Positions 47,132 through 56,582 of a DNA stretch of 64,000 bases are shown one piece after another (the stretch's first letter is position 1; every line of letters begins with the position of its first letter). The notes under the pieces are model-generated. The model saw nothing but the letters and a program-made list of their open reading frames with translations. It was not told the origin of the DNA and searched no databases. Position numbers and translations under genes: made by a program. Source of the DNA: CAWUEZ02 sp963921355 (lineage in GTDB: Bacteria; Pseudomonadota; Alphaproteobacteria; Thalassobaculales; Thalassobaculaceae). The stretch is from NCBI GenBank assembly GCA_963921355.3, contig OZ001190.1, forward strand, positions 4,712,001-4,776,000, read 5' to 3'.

Positions 47132-48367
47132 TCATCCTCCCTCGATCAGACGAGCCCGCAATTCGGCCCGGCAGGCCTCCGCGTCTGCGGCGAAGTCCCC
47201 CATGATCCACCAGTTTTCGACGGTTCGCAGCAACTCTCCCACCCGGGGACCGGCCGGCACCCCGAGGGCGGTGACATCGCTGCCGCCCAGCGGAAAGACC
47301 GGTGCCGTCCAGGCCGCCGCCGCCGCGACATCTTCGGCGACATCCTCACCCGTCTGGGCGGCGGCGAGGAGCCGCGCATCCGTCAACGCTCCCGCGCCAT
47401 GACGATAGAGCGCCGCCCGGCGGGCGGGCGCACCGTCGAAGCCCGAGCCCGGGGTGGTCAAGGCGGCGTCCAGGCGACGGGTTTCGGCCCGCGACAGGCG
47501 CAACCGATCGGCCACCGCCTCAGCACCGTCGGGTTCGGCAACGAGTGCCGCCAGGCGTCGGAGCGGATCGGCCGGCAGATCCAGACTGCGCTCCAGCGTG
47601 ATCAGCGCAGCCGCGTGACCGGCGTCGACGGGCCCGTCCCAGAGGTGCCGGGCGACGCCCGCCTCGGCCATCAGCAACAAGGTTTCCGGTGCACGCGCCG
47701 CGACCAGAAGCTTGGCCAGCTCGGTCCAGATCCGTTCACCGGACAAGGTGATGATCCGGTCCGCACTCTCAGCCGCCGAGGCCAGCCCGGGGCCGTCCGT
47801 CTCACCCTGGCCGTAGGCTGCCAGGAACCGGAAGAACCGAAGAATCCTGAGATAGTCCTCGCGGATCCGGGTGGCCGGATCGCCGACGAACCGGACACGA
47901 CCGGCCCGCGCGTCCGCCAAGCCGGTCCCGGTCGGGTCGTACAGCGTTCCGTCCGGGTCCAAGTACAGCGCGTTCATCGTGAAGTCGCGCCGCGCAGCAT
48001 CCTCGGCCCAGTCGTCGGTGAAGGCCACCACGGCGCGGCGACCATCGGTTTCGACATCGCGCCGCAGCGTGGTGACTTCCACCGGAACACCGCCGTCCGC
48101 CGCGTCGACGACCAGGGTGACGGTGCCATGCTCGATGCCCGTCGGCACCGGCTTCAGTCCGGCGGCCGCCCCGAGTTCCATAACGCGCTGCGGATCCGCG
48201 TCGGCCGCGATGTCGAAGTCGGTGACGGACAGGCCCAGAACCGAGTTCCGGACCGCACCGCCGACGAATCGGCCACGGTGCCCGCCAGCGCTCAGCGCCG
48301 CGAAGACCGCCGTCGGGGCAGGGTCGCGCATCCAGTTGGCGACGGTCAGGGTTCCGACCGGCTGCAT
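47132..48367 (-). CDS. CCA tRNA nucleotidyltransferase
   Basis: Adds or repairs the 3' CCA of tRNAs, 411 residues. Class II features are RGRFVGGAVRNSVLG (nucleotide loop), LSVTDFDIAADAD (metal Asp pair), DDWAEDAARRDFTMNALYLDPDG (the RRDFTxNA motif) and the RIREDYLRILRFFRFLAAYG helix. The C-terminal region is a helical domain without an HD phosphohydrolase motif. It lies 21 bp from the CoA-pyrophosphatase gene, as in many alphaproteobacteria. Confidence 0.94.
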   Translation of the reverse strand: MQPVGTLTVANWMRDPAPTAVFAALSAGGHRGRFVGGAVRNSVLGLSVTDFDIAADADPQRVMELGAAAGLKPVPTGIEHGTVTLVVDAADGGVPVEVTTLRRDVETDGRRAVVAFTDDWAEDAARRDFTMNALYLDPDGTLYDPTGTGLADARAGRVRFVGDPATRIREDYLRILRFFRFLAAYGQGETDGPGLASAAESADRIITLSGERIWTELAKLLVAARAPETLLLMAEAGVARHLWDGPVDAGHAAALITLERSLDLPADPLRRLAALVAEPDGAEAVADRLRLSRAETRRLDAALTTPGSGFDGAPARRAALYRHGAGALTDARLLAAAQTGEDVAEDVAAAAAWTAPVFPLGGSDVTALGVPAGPRVGELLRTVENWWIMGDFAADAEACRAELRARLIEGG

Positions 48368-48388
48368 CCCGCTTTGTCCGCCTTCAAT

Positions 48389-49063
48389 CTAGTGGTCGAA
48401 CGCGCCGCGCATCACATAGGACAGATTGACCAACATCCCGGCAGTCGTTCCCCAGATATAGCGGTTCTCGAAGGGAAGAACGAAGAAGTGTCGGGTCTTG
48501 CCCTGCCAGTCGCGGCTGTGGCGCTCATGGTTGGCCGGATCGAGCACGAAGTCGATCGGCACCTCGAAAATCTCCGCGACCTCGATCGGGTCCGCAATCA
48601 GGTCGAAGGGTGGCCGGAGCAGGCCGACAACCGGGACAACCGAGTAACCGGTTCGCGTGACATAGGTGTCGAGCCGCCCGATCACGTCGACCAGACCGCG
48701 GTCCAGACCGATTTCCTCTTCGCTCTCACGCAAGGCCGTGTCGACCGCGTGGCGGTCCTGATCCTCCACCCGACCGCCGGGAAAACTGATCTGCCCCTTG
48801 TGCACCGGCAGGGTGTCAGACCGCCGCGTCAGCAAGACGGTCAGCCCGCCGTCGCGCTCGACAATCGTGACCAGGACAGCCGCCTCGCGAGGATCATCAG
48901 GCACAGGCATCCCTGGATTGAGGTCGTGGTCGCCGCGGAAATGCACAATCGGCGAAGACGCGTGCGGCAGACCGTCCGTCACCTGGCCGTTCGCCGCGTT
49001 CAGAAACCGGCGCCGGAAAGCCTCCAGGCTGTCCGGGACATCGATCTCGACATCCAATGTCAT
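48389..49063 (-). CDS. CoA pyrophosphatase (NUDIX family)
   Basis: Hydrolyses CoA and related dinucleotides, 224 residues from ATG 49063. The start is favoured by GGAGGGGAGG eleven bases upstream. The Nudix box is GRVEDQDRHAVDTALRESEEEIGL (G-x5-E-x7-REUxEExGU). The CoA-specific marker LLTRRSDTLPVHKGQISFPGG precedes it. Its ATG overlaps the stop of the DUF1285 gene by 4 bp. Confidence 0.92.
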   Translation of the reverse strand: MTLDVEIDVPDSLEAFRRRFLNAANGQVTDGLPHASSPIVHFRGDHDLNPGMPVPDDPREAAVLVTIVERDGGLTVLLTRRSDTLPVHKGQISFPGGRVEDQDRHAVDTALRESEEEIGLDRGLVDVIGRLDTYVTRTGYSVVPVVGLLRPPFDLIADPIEVAEIFEVPIDFVLDPANHERHSRDWQGKTRHFFVLPFENRYIWGTTAGMLVNLSYVMRGAFDH

Positions 49064-49665
49064 CCGGCCTCCCCTCCGTCGCCGCCATCCAGCGCGAAAA
49101 ACACATCCCCGCTCCAAACGCCCACTTCAGGCCCCGCGGTTCCATTACGTTCGACCGCCATCTCGACCAACCGATAGTAGGTCGGCCGGTTGATCAGGGC
49201 CTCAAGACCCGTCCGAACGAGAATGTAGGGCGTCGGCTCTCCGCTGTCGGGATCGAGCGCGACCCGAATCGGGTGCTCCGGTCCTGCGACCACGGTTTCG
49301 CCCAAATTCGTCACGAAGCTCAGTTCCGAGCCCGGAACGGCGACATCACCCGACGGCGACACCGTGACATCCACCGCGACGAACGGGGCATCGTCAACTT
49401 GGATGATACCGCGTTCGACGGGCGTGATCAGCCAGTAGCGGCCGTCTTCGCCGCGCTGGAGAACCGAGGCGAAGAGCTTGACGAGCGGCATCCGGTGGAT
49501 CGGCGACTCCAGATAGAACCAGGTCCCGTCCCGGGCAATCCGCATCCCGAAATCGCGCGGCGGATCGTCACACGAGTTCGGGAGGGTTGCGGACTCCCCC
49601 TTGTGCACGGCGCGCGCTGCGATACGCTCTAACGCATGGATGGACCGATCGGCGTCTTGACCCAT
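49060..49665 (-). CDS. DUF1285 domain-containing protein
   Basis: A 201-residue soluble protein of the alphaproteobacterial DUF1285 family. Landmarks are CDDPPRDFGMRIARDGTWFYLESPIHRMPLVKLFASVL, YWLITPVERGIIQVDDAPFVAVDV, and the C-terminal FEALINRPTYYRLVEMAVER-like helix (LEALINRPTYYRLVEMA). Function unknown. It heads the DUF1285-CoA-pyrophosphatase-CCA-transferase unit and is divergent from moxR with a 104-bp spacer. Confidence 0.9.
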   Translation of the reverse strand: MGQDADRSIHALERIAARAVHKGESATLPNSCDDPPRDFGMRIARDGTWFYLESPIHRMPLVKLFASVLQRGEDGRYWLITPVERGIIQVDDAPFVAVDVTVSPSGDVAVPGSELSFVTNLGETVVAGPEHPIRVALDPDSGEPTPYILVRTGLEALINRPTYYRLVEMAVERNGTAGPEVGVWSGDVFFALDGGDGGEAG

Positions 49666-49769
49666 CTTTCAGTACATATCCTCGCTATGACGTCCGCGCG
49701 GAGCCGGCTTCGCAATGCGGAAGCGGTCGCCACGATTAACCGCGACACCATTAGGGGAATATAGCTTTC

Positions 49770-50783
49770 ATGAGCGATACCACCACCCTCGACATCACGA
49801 CCGATGGAACCGCCTTCATCAAAGAGGTCGAAGGGCTCGCGCATTCGCTGGCGGCGGTGCGCAGCGGTGTCGGGGAGGTCATTTTCGGTCAGCAGGAAGT
49901 CGTCGACCAGACCCTGGTCACAGTGCTGGCCGGTGGGCATGCCCTGCTGATCGGAGTTCCAGGCCTGGCCAAGACCCGGCTTGTGGAAACCCTTGGCGTG
50001 ATCCTGGGCCTTGAGGACAAGCGGGTGCAGTGTACGCCGGATCTGATGCCGGCCGACATTCTGGGCTCGGAGATCCTGGACGAGGATGTGAACGGCAAAC
50101 GCGCGTTCCGGTTCGTCGAGGGCCCCGTCTTCGCGCAACTGCTGATGGCCGATGAGATCAATCGCGCCAGCCCCCGAACCCAGTCAGCCCTGCTGCAGGC
50201 GATGCAGGAACACAGCGTTTCGGTCGCCGGCCACACCTACGCCCTGCCTGCCCCGTTCCACGTGCTCGCCACCCAGAACCCGCTGGAACAGGAAGGCACA
50301 TATCCGCTGCCGGAGGCTCAACTCGACCGGTTTCTCCTGCAGGTCAGCGTCGGCTACCCGGATCTGGACGCCGAGCGCAGCATGCTGTTGGCGACGACCG
50401 GAGCCGAGGACGTCGCGGCGCGCCAGGTCCTCGAGCCCAAAGAACTGCTCAAGGCCCAGAGACTCCTGCGTCATCTGCCGGTCGGGGAGACCCTGGTCGA
50501 CGCGATCCTCGGGATCGTTCGCAATGGCCGGCCGGACACCTCCGACATCGACGAGGTTGCCCGCCACGTCTCGTGGGGACCCGGCCCGAGAGCCAGTCAG
50601 GCGCTGATGCTGGCGGTCCGGGCGCGGGCTGTTCTCGATGGCCGCCTGTCCCCGTCGATCGACGACGTACTGGCTCTGGCCCATCCGGTCCTGCGACATC
50701 GCATGGCTTTGAACTTCGCTGCCCGGGCCGAGGGCGTCTCCCTCGACGCCGTGATCGACCGGCTCTGCGCCCCCTATCGCTGA
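49770..50783 (+). CDS. MoxR family AAA+ ATPase
   Basis: First gene of a four-gene operon, 337 residues. A TAGGGGAATA element lies before the ATG. Walker A is LIGVPGLAKT, Walker B is LLMADEINRASPRTQSALLQAMQE, and sensor 1 is FHVLATQNPLEQEG. The C-terminal lid follows (DVARHVSWGPGPRASQALMLAVRARAVLDG). MoxR ATPases work with DUF58 and VWA-type proteins to activate or assemble other proteins. All ATPase residues are intact. Confidence 0.95.
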   Translation: MSDTTTLDITTDGTAFIKEVEGLAHSLAAVRSGVGEVIFGQQEVVDQTLVTVLAGGHALLIGVPGLAKTRLVETLGVILGLEDKRVQCTPDLMPADILGSEILDEDVNGKRAFRFVEGPVFAQLLMADEINRASPRTQSALLQAMQEHSVSVAGHTYALPAPFHVLATQNPLEQEGTYPLPEAQLDRFLLQVSVGYPDLDAERSMLLATTGAEDVAARQVLEPKELLKAQRLLRHLPVGETLVDAILGIVRNGRPDTSDIDEVARHVSWGPGPRASQALMLAVRARAVLDGRLSPSIDDVLALAHPVLRHRMALNFAARAEGVSLDAVIDRLCAPYR

Positions 50784-50798
50784 GCGGAGTGGCCGCCG

Positions 50799-51656
50799 AT
50801 GCGCCAGCTCGCCCAGGACCTTGCCTCGACACTGCCTCCCCTGCTGGTGGCGGCGCGCCGGGTCGCCAACACGGTGGCGCCGGGTGCCCATGGCCGCCGA
50901 AGGGCCGGCTTCGGGGACGAGTTCTGGCAGTTTAGGCCGTACCAGCCCTTTGATGCCGTCCGCACCATCGACTGGCGACGTTCCGCGCGCGGCCACACCA
51001 CGTTCGTGCGCGAACGCGAGCAGGCGAATGCCCAGACGATCTATCTCTGGCGAGACCCCTCGCCGTCGATGCGCTGGAGTTCCGACCGCCAGCTCCCGCA
51101 CAAGCGCGACCGGGCAGCGCTCATAGTCATGGCGCTCGCGATCCTGCTGATCGAGGCTGGAGAGCGGGTCGGACTGCTGGGTGAACAGATCCAGCCCCGC
51201 ACCGGCCAGACAGCGCTGGAGCCGATGGCGGCCCTGCTATCCGCCACCGAGGATACCGCCGGCTCCCTGCCGATCTACGAGCCGCTGCCGCGCCACAGCT
51301 CGGTCGTGATGGTGGGGGATCTGCTGGACCCGCTGACAGACATCGATGCACTGGTGCGCCATTGGGCGGCAGAGGGTATCCGAGGTCACCTGCTGCAGGT
51401 CACCGATCCGGCGGAAGAACAGTTCCCCTACCGCGGCCGGGTGCGATTTGAAGGTCTGGAGGCGGAGGCCCCGCATCTCCTGGGCCGGGCCGAGCGCGTG
51501 GCCGACGACTACATGGACCGATTTGTCCGCCACCGAGACGGGCTGCAGGAGATCACCCGGCGGGCCGGGTGGAGCTTCGCCCACCACACCACCGACCATC
51601 CCACGGAGGCGGCCTTGCTCGCGCTCTATGCCGTGATCGGGGAGCGGGTCGCGTGA
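50799..51656 (+). CDS. DUF58 domain-containing protein
   Basis: Second gene of the moxR operon, 285 residues, 15 bp after moxR. The DUF58 signature is FRPYQPFDAVRTIDWRRSARGHTTFVREREQ. The second half has a VWA-like fold (TIYLWRDPSPSMRWSS carries a D-x-S-x-S type metal site). No membrane helix is seen. DUF58 proteins are taken to be MoxR partners. Its last 11 bp precede the DUF4159 gene. Confidence 0.94.
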   Translation: MRQLAQDLASTLPPLLVAARRVANTVAPGAHGRRRAGFGDEFWQFRPYQPFDAVRTIDWRRSARGHTTFVREREQANAQTIYLWRDPSPSMRWSSDRQLPHKRDRAALIVMALAILLIEAGERVGLLGEQIQPRTGQTALEPMAALLSATEDTAGSLPIYEPLPRHSSVVMVGDLLDPLTDIDALVRHWAAEGIRGHLLQVTDPAEEQFPYRGRVRFEGLEAEAPHLLGRAERVADDYMDRFVRHRDGLQEITRRAGWSFAHHTTDHPTEAALLALYAVIGERVA

Positions 51657-51666
51657 CGGCGGTGCC

Positions 51667-54507
51667 ATGCTGACACTCGGCCCCCTCGCCTTTGCGGTCC
51701 CCTGGGCCCTCGCGGCCCTGCTGACGCTGCCCATTCTGTGGTGGCTGCTGCGGATCATTCCACCCTCGCCCAAACAGATCGCGTTTCCGGCGATCCGCTT
51801 GCTCGAAGGCCTGCAGCCCAAGGAAGACACCCCCCATGCCACGCCCTGGTGGCTGCTGCTGCTGCGGCTGCTGATTGCCGCCCTGATCATCCTGGCGATC
51901 GCACGCCCCCTGCTACCATCCGGAACAACCGTACCGCCGGGCGGCGCGATTCTGCTGGTGGTCGACGACGGATGGTCGGCCGGACGTGACTTCGAGGTCC
52001 GCCGCGACCGGGCGCTGCGGGTCCTGGATCAGGCGGAACGGGAAAACAGACCGGTCGCTTTGGTAACCACCGCCGCACCGGCCCCCGGTGACCCACGGGA
52101 GGTCGATCTGGCCCCGGCGTCCCGGGTGCGCCCGCTGATCGGTGCCCTGAACCCGAAACCCTGGCGTCGGGATTTCGAAAGCGCCGCGCAGGCAATCGCC
52201 GGCATCGATCTCGGGGCCGACCCGACTGTCGTCTGGATCCGGGAATCGGTCGATGATCCGGAGCTTGAACGCTTCGGAAGCCAACTCGCCCGTGTCGGTC
52301 GCCTGGTCGTCGTGGCGGCGCCGCCCGACGGACCGGTCTGGCTGGTTGATCCGGACCCGACGACCCTCGATCTGACGGCCGAACTGCGGCGCGCCTGGAC
52401 CGAGGGCGAACGTCCGGTTGCGATTCGCGCGATCGCCGAGGACGGCCGCGTGCTGACCCGTCAGACGGCCGCGTTCGAGAGCGACAGCGATCGGCTGACG
52501 GTCGCAATCGACCTTCCCACGGAACTGCGCAATGACGTCGCTCGGGTCGAGATCGAGAACGAGTCGACCGCGGCGGCCGTCTTCCTGCTCGATGAACGGT
52601 TCAAGCGGCGGCCCATCGGCCTGGTCTCGGCCCGTGACTTCGAAGGCTCGCAGCCATTGCTGGACGAGCTCTATTACATACACCGCGCCCTCGACCCCTT
52701 CACCGAAGTCCGCCGGGGCGACATCGATGCCCTTCTGGAACGGGAACTCGCCGTGATCGTGCTCGCGGATGCCGGGGGTCTGACCTTCGAGCAGCGGCAA
52801 CGGTTGGAGTCGTTCGTGCGCGATGGCGGGGTGGTGCTGCGGTTCGCCGGCGATCGGCTGGCCGCCGCTGGTGCCGATAGCGGCGGCGGAAGCGATTCGC
52901 TCCTGCCGGTGCGGGTGCGCCGCGGAGACCGGACCCTGGGCGGTGCGCTTTCCTGGTCGCGGCCGGCGGCCTTGGCACCGTTCCCGGCTGCCAGCCCGTT
53001 CGCCGGCCTGGCGGTTCCGCCGGACGTGACGGTCTCGCGCCAGGTTCTCGCGGAACCTGCCATCGATCTCGGCGACAAGACCTGGGCACGGCTGGAAGAC
53101 GGCACCCCGGTCGTCACCGCCGAGAAGCGCGACGCCGGCTGGTTGATCCTGGTCCATACCACCGCCAACGCCGACTGGACGAATCTGCCGCTCTCCGGAC
53201 TGTTCGTTGAGATGCTTCGGCGCATCGTGGCGTTGAGTCAGGGCGTCGGAGGGACCAGCGATCGACCGCTGCCGCCCTATGCTCTGCTCGACGGGTTCGG
53301 TTCCCTGGGCGCGGCGATCGCCGGAACCGAGACGCTGCCGGCGCGATCCGCCCGGGCCGACATCGACCTGCCCGACATCGGACCGCGAAATCCGCCGGGG
53401 TACTACGGCGACGACGCACAACGGGAAGCCATGAACCTCGGTCCGTCCGTTCAGGGCACCACCGTGGCCACCATCGTTCCCAACGGTGCCTCTGCGCAGC
53501 CTTTGGAGAGCGGACGCGACCTGGAGCTCCAGGGCTGGGCCCTCGCCTTGGCGATGGCGCTCGCAATCGCCGATACCTGGATCGGCTTGGTTCTGCGGGG
53601 CCTCGTTCCCGGGCTCGGATTTTTCCGTGCACCGAGCGGCGGAACCCCGAGCCGCAGCACGGCTGCGATGCTGGTGCTGATCCTCGGACTCACCGCCGCC
53701 GCGATCTGGCCCGCATCCGCATTCGCCCAAAGCGCTGTTCCCGGCGGTGCGGTCGGTGCCGGTCAGGCGCCCCTCGACCCGGAGCTCTTCGCCCTTGAAG
53801 CCGCCTCGGAAGTGCGTCTCGCTTACGTGTTGACGGGTGATCCGTGGCTAGACGGGATCAGCCGCGACGGGTTGACCGGGCTCAGTGAATCGCTGCTCCG
53901 GCGAACCGCCGTCGAGCCCGCGCCGCCGTTCGGATTGAACGTCGAGAGCGACGAACTGGCGTTCTTCCCGTTGCTGTATTGGCCGATCACCCGCGATCAG
54001 CCCGCGCTATCCGGAGCCGCGGTGGAACGGGTGAACAACTACATGCGCAATGGCGGGATCATCGTGTTCGACACCCGCGACCGCTACGAGGTCATCAACC
54101 CGGGGGCGGCCGGCGGATCCGGTCTGCAGCGGCTCGTCCGGTTGAGCGAGAACCTGGACATTCCGCCCTTGGCGCCGATCGAACGCGACCACGTGCTGAC
54201 CCGCGCCTTCTATCTGCTGAAGGACTTTCCCGGCCGGTACGCCGGCGGCAGCGTCTGGATCGCCGACGCCCGAGTGCAGTCTTCGGACACGGAGGTTTCG
54301 CCGGTTCTGATCGGCAGCCATGACTGGGCGGCGGCCTGGGCCCGCGACGAGAACGGCCGGTCCAGGTTCCCGGTGGTGCCGGGTGGCGAGATCCAGCGTG
54401 AGATGGCAACACGCTTCGGCATCAATCTCGTGATGTATGCCCTGACCGGGAACTACAAGGCCGACCAGGTCCACGTCCCCTCCATCCTGGAAAGGCTCGG
54501 ACAGTGA
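51667..54507 (+). CDS. BatA-like membrane protein with C-terminal DUF4159 domain
   Basis: Third gene of the moxR operon, 946 residues. It begins with two helices of the BatA N-terminal type (MLTLGPLAFAVPWALAALLTLPILWWLL...). A VWA-like region follows (residues about 90-280, DDGWSAGRDFEVRRD), then an extracytoplasmic region and another pair of helices near 620-690. The last 210 residues form a DUF4159 domain (EVRLAYVLTGDPWLDGISRDGLTGLSESLLRRT ... NNYMRNGGIIVFDTRDRYE). That domain is related to class I glutamine amidotransferase-like folds. It overlaps the next gene by 4 bp. Function unknown. Confidence 0.92.
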   Translation: MLTLGPLAFAVPWALAALLTLPILWWLLRIIPPSPKQIAFPAIRLLEGLQPKEDTPHATPWWLLLLRLLIAALIILAIARPLLPSGTTVPPGGAILLVVDDGWSAGRDFEVRRDRALRVLDQAERENRPVALVTTAAPAPGDPREVDLAPASRVRPLIGALNPKPWRRDFESAAQAIAGIDLGADPTVVWIRESVDDPELERFGSQLARVGRLVVVAAPPDGPVWLVDPDPTTLDLTAELRRAWTEGERPVAIRAIAEDGRVLTRQTAAFESDSDRLTVAIDLPTELRNDVARVEIENESTAAAVFLLDERFKRRPIGLVSARDFEGSQPLLDELYYIHRALDPFTEVRRGDIDALLERELAVIVLADAGGLTFEQRQRLESFVRDGGVVLRFAGDRLAAAGADSGGGSDSLLPVRVRRGDRTLGGALSWSRPAALAPFPAASPFAGLAVPPDVTVSRQVLAEPAIDLGDKTWARLEDGTPVVTAEKRDAGWLILVHTTANADWTNLPLSGLFVEMLRRIVALSQGVGGTSDRPLPPYALLDGFGSLGAAIAGTETLPARSARADIDLPDIGPRNPPGYYGDDAQREAMNLGPSVQGTTVATIVPNGASAQPLESGRDLELQGWALALAMALAIADTWIGLVLRGLVPGLGFFRAPSGGTPSRSTAAMLVLILGLTAAAIWPASAFAQSAVPGGAVGAGQAPLDPELFALEAASEVRLAYVLTGDPWLDGISRDGLTGLSESLLRRTAVEPAPPFGLNVESDELAFFPLLYWPITRDQPALSGAAVERVNNYMRNGGIIVFDTRDRYEVINPGAAGGSGLQRLVRLSENLDIPPLAPIERDHVLTRAFYLLKDFPGRYAGGSVWIADARVQSSDTEVSPVLIGSHDWAAAWARDENGRSRFPVVPGGEIQREMATRFGINLVMYALTGNYKADQVHVPSILERLGQ

Positions 54508-56582
54508 CGCCGGACGCGATCGCCATCACGTTCTCGCCGCTGATTCCCTGGGCGGTCATCGCCGCGCTTGGGGCGTTGGCCATCCTGGTGGTCATCCCCG
54601 GATGGCTGAAGCGTGCGCCGGGTGCGTTCTGGCGTACCGCCGCCCTGGCTACACTGGCCCTGGCCCTGACCAATCCGACCCTGATTGCAGAACGGCGCGA
54701 TCCGCGCGACGACGTCGTTGTCGTCGCCGTGGACCGATCCACAAGCCAATCCATCGGCGGGCGCGAAGAACGCGCCAGCGCAGCTCTGCAGACGCTGGAG
54801 GAGCGCTTGAACCGCCTCTCGGGCCTGACCGTGAAGCGGGTGACGGTAACCGATGGCGGGGCGGCGAGCGGGGCCGAGGGAACCAGGCTCCTCTCCGCAG
54901 TGCGTGACGCGCTCAGCGACGTACCCGACGGTCGGGTGGCTGGTGTGATCGCGATCACCGACGGGCAGGTTCACGACGCCGACCGCATCGGCTCGCTTGT
55001 GGATGCGCCGCTGCACGTGATGCTGACCGGTGACCAGGATGAACGCGACCGCCGCCTGCGGGTCGTCCGCGCCCCGAGTTTCGGCATGGTCGGCAAGACC
55101 GTCAGCCTCACGGTCGAAGTCATCGATCCCGCCACGTCGACGGGAACGCCGGTCACCGTCACCGTCGCCATCGACGGCCGTGACGGCGTTCCGGTCGCCG
55201 TACCGGCGAACCAGGAACACGCGATCGAGCTGCCGATCGAGCATGGCGGTCAGACCGTGGTTGAACTGGCCGTGGAAGCCGGTCCTTCCGAACTCACCCT
55301 GGAGAACAACCGGGCGGTGGTCGGGGTCAGCGGTGTGCGTGACCGGCTGCGCGTGCTGCTGGTGTCCGGCGCACCCCACGCCGGGGAGCGAACCTGGCGC
55401 GACATCCTGAAATCGGATCCGTCGGTCGATCTCGTCCATTTCACGATTCTGCGCCCGCCCGAGAAGCAGGACGGCACGCCGATCCGCGAGCTGTCGCTGA
55501 TCGCGTTTCCGGTGCGCGAGCTGTTCGAACTGAAACTGTCCGAGTTTGATCTGGTCATCTTTGACCGTTATCGCCGCCGCGGCGTGCTGCCTCGGCTGTA
55601 CCTGCGCAACATCGCGGACTACGTGCGCGAGGGTGGGGCGCTGCTCGAGGCGTCGGGGCCGACTTTCGCCGGCCGGCTCAGCCTGGCGCGCACCCCGCTG
55701 GGCGACGTGCTTCCAGTGCAACCGACGGGCGGCGTGATCGAGCAGGCCTTCAGACCCAGGGTGACCGAACTCGGCCAACGCCACCCGGTCACCATGGGAC
55801 TCGCCGGCGGCAATGACGACGCCTTGACCGAGCCGGTGTGGGGGCGGTGGTTCCGGCAGATCGACGGCCAGGGCAGCCGCGGCAACATGATCATGAGCGG
55901 TGTCGACACTCGGCCGCTTCTGGTGCTGGACCGTGTCGGTGACGGCCGGGTCGCCCACCTGCTGTCCGACCACATCTGGCTCTGGAGCCGGGGCTTTGAG
56001 GGCGGCGGACCGCAGGCGGAGATGCTGCGGCGGACCGCGCACTGGCTCATGCGGGAGCCGGATCTGGAGGAGGATGACCTGCGGGCCACGGCCCAAGGAG
56101 CGACCCTCGAGATCCAACGCCGGAGCCTGGAAGGCGATTTTGCCCCGGTCCAGGTCACCGCCCCGGATGGAACGGTCCGGACGGTCGATCTCACCGAGAC
56201 TCTGCCGGGCCGGGCAACCGCCCAGATCGATGTCGACCGGCCTGGCCTGTATCGGTTGAGCGACGGTGCGCGCGAAACGCTGGTCGCCGTCGGCGCCCTG
56301 AACCCGATCGAGCTGGCCGACGTCGCCACCACCGACGGTGTTCTCGGGCCCGCCGCCGAAGCGCGTGGCGGCTCGGTCACCTGGCTGGCCGACGACCCGG
56401 TTCCCTCGCTGCGCCGGGTCGCACCCGAGCGCACATCGGCCGGTCGCGGCTGGATCGGCCTGCGCGAGAACGGCGACTACGTGGTCGCCGGCGTGTCACT
56501 GATTCCCGCCCTGCCAGCGGCCCTGGCCCTCGCCCTGGTTCTCGGAACGCTGGTCATGGGGTGGCGCCGGGAAGGCGACTGA
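54504..56582 (+). CDS. Large membrane protein with glutamine-amidotransferase-like domain
   Basis: Fourth gene of the moxR operon, 692 residues, starting at a GTG that overlaps the DUF4159 stop (GTGA). Two N-terminal helices (AVIAALGALAILVVIPGWL, AALATLALALTNPTLI) precede a region with a VWA-like sequence (VVVVAVDRSTSQSIGG). A gatase-like segment (RLRVLLVSGAPHAGERTWRDIL ... VIFDRYRRRGVL) and a C-terminal helix (LIPALPAALALALVLGTLVMGWR) complete it. It is likely the membrane partner of the DUF4159 protein. Its end overlaps the convergent LysR gene by 29 bp. Function unknown. Confidence 0.88.
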   Translation: MTPDAIAITFSPLIPWAVIAALGALAILVVIPGWLKRAPGAFWRTAALATLALALTNPTLIAERRDPRDDVVVVAVDRSTSQSIGGREERASAALQTLEERLNRLSGLTVKRVTVTDGGAASGAEGTRLLSAVRDALSDVPDGRVAGVIAITDGQVHDADRIGSLVDAPLHVMLTGDQDERDRRLRVVRAPSFGMVGKTVSLTVEVIDPATSTGTPVTVTVAIDGRDGVPVAVPANQEHAIELPIEHGGQTVVELAVEAGPSELTLENNRAVVGVSGVRDRLRVLLVSGAPHAGERTWRDILKSDPSVDLVHFTILRPPEKQDGTPIRELSLIAFPVRELFELKLSEFDLVIFDRYRRRGVLPRLYLRNIADYVREGGALLEASGPTFAGRLSLARTPLGDVLPVQPTGGVIEQAFRPRVTELGQRHPVTMGLAGGNDDALTEPVWGRWFRQIDGQGSRGNMIMSGVDTRPLLVLDRVGDGRVAHLLSDHIWLWSRGFEGGGPQAEMLRRTAHWLMREPDLEEDDLRATAQGATLEIQRRSLEGDFAPVQVTAPDGTVRTVDLTETLPGRATAQIDVDRPGLYRLSDGARETLVAVGALNPIELADVATTDGVLGPAAEARGGSVTWLADDPVPSLRRVAPERTSAGRGWIGLRENGDYVVAGVSLIPALPAALALALVLGTLVMGWRREGD

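Noticed and set aside
46898..49177. A 759-residue plus-strand open frame across the CCA-transferase and NUDIX region
   Set aside because: It opposes three well-supported minus-strand genes and is low in motif content.
54504..56582. Calling the last moxR-operon gene a functional glutamine amidotransferase
   Set aside because: The segment has the fold-like pattern but I could not identify a convincing Cys-His-Glu triad, so only the fold resemblance is claimed.
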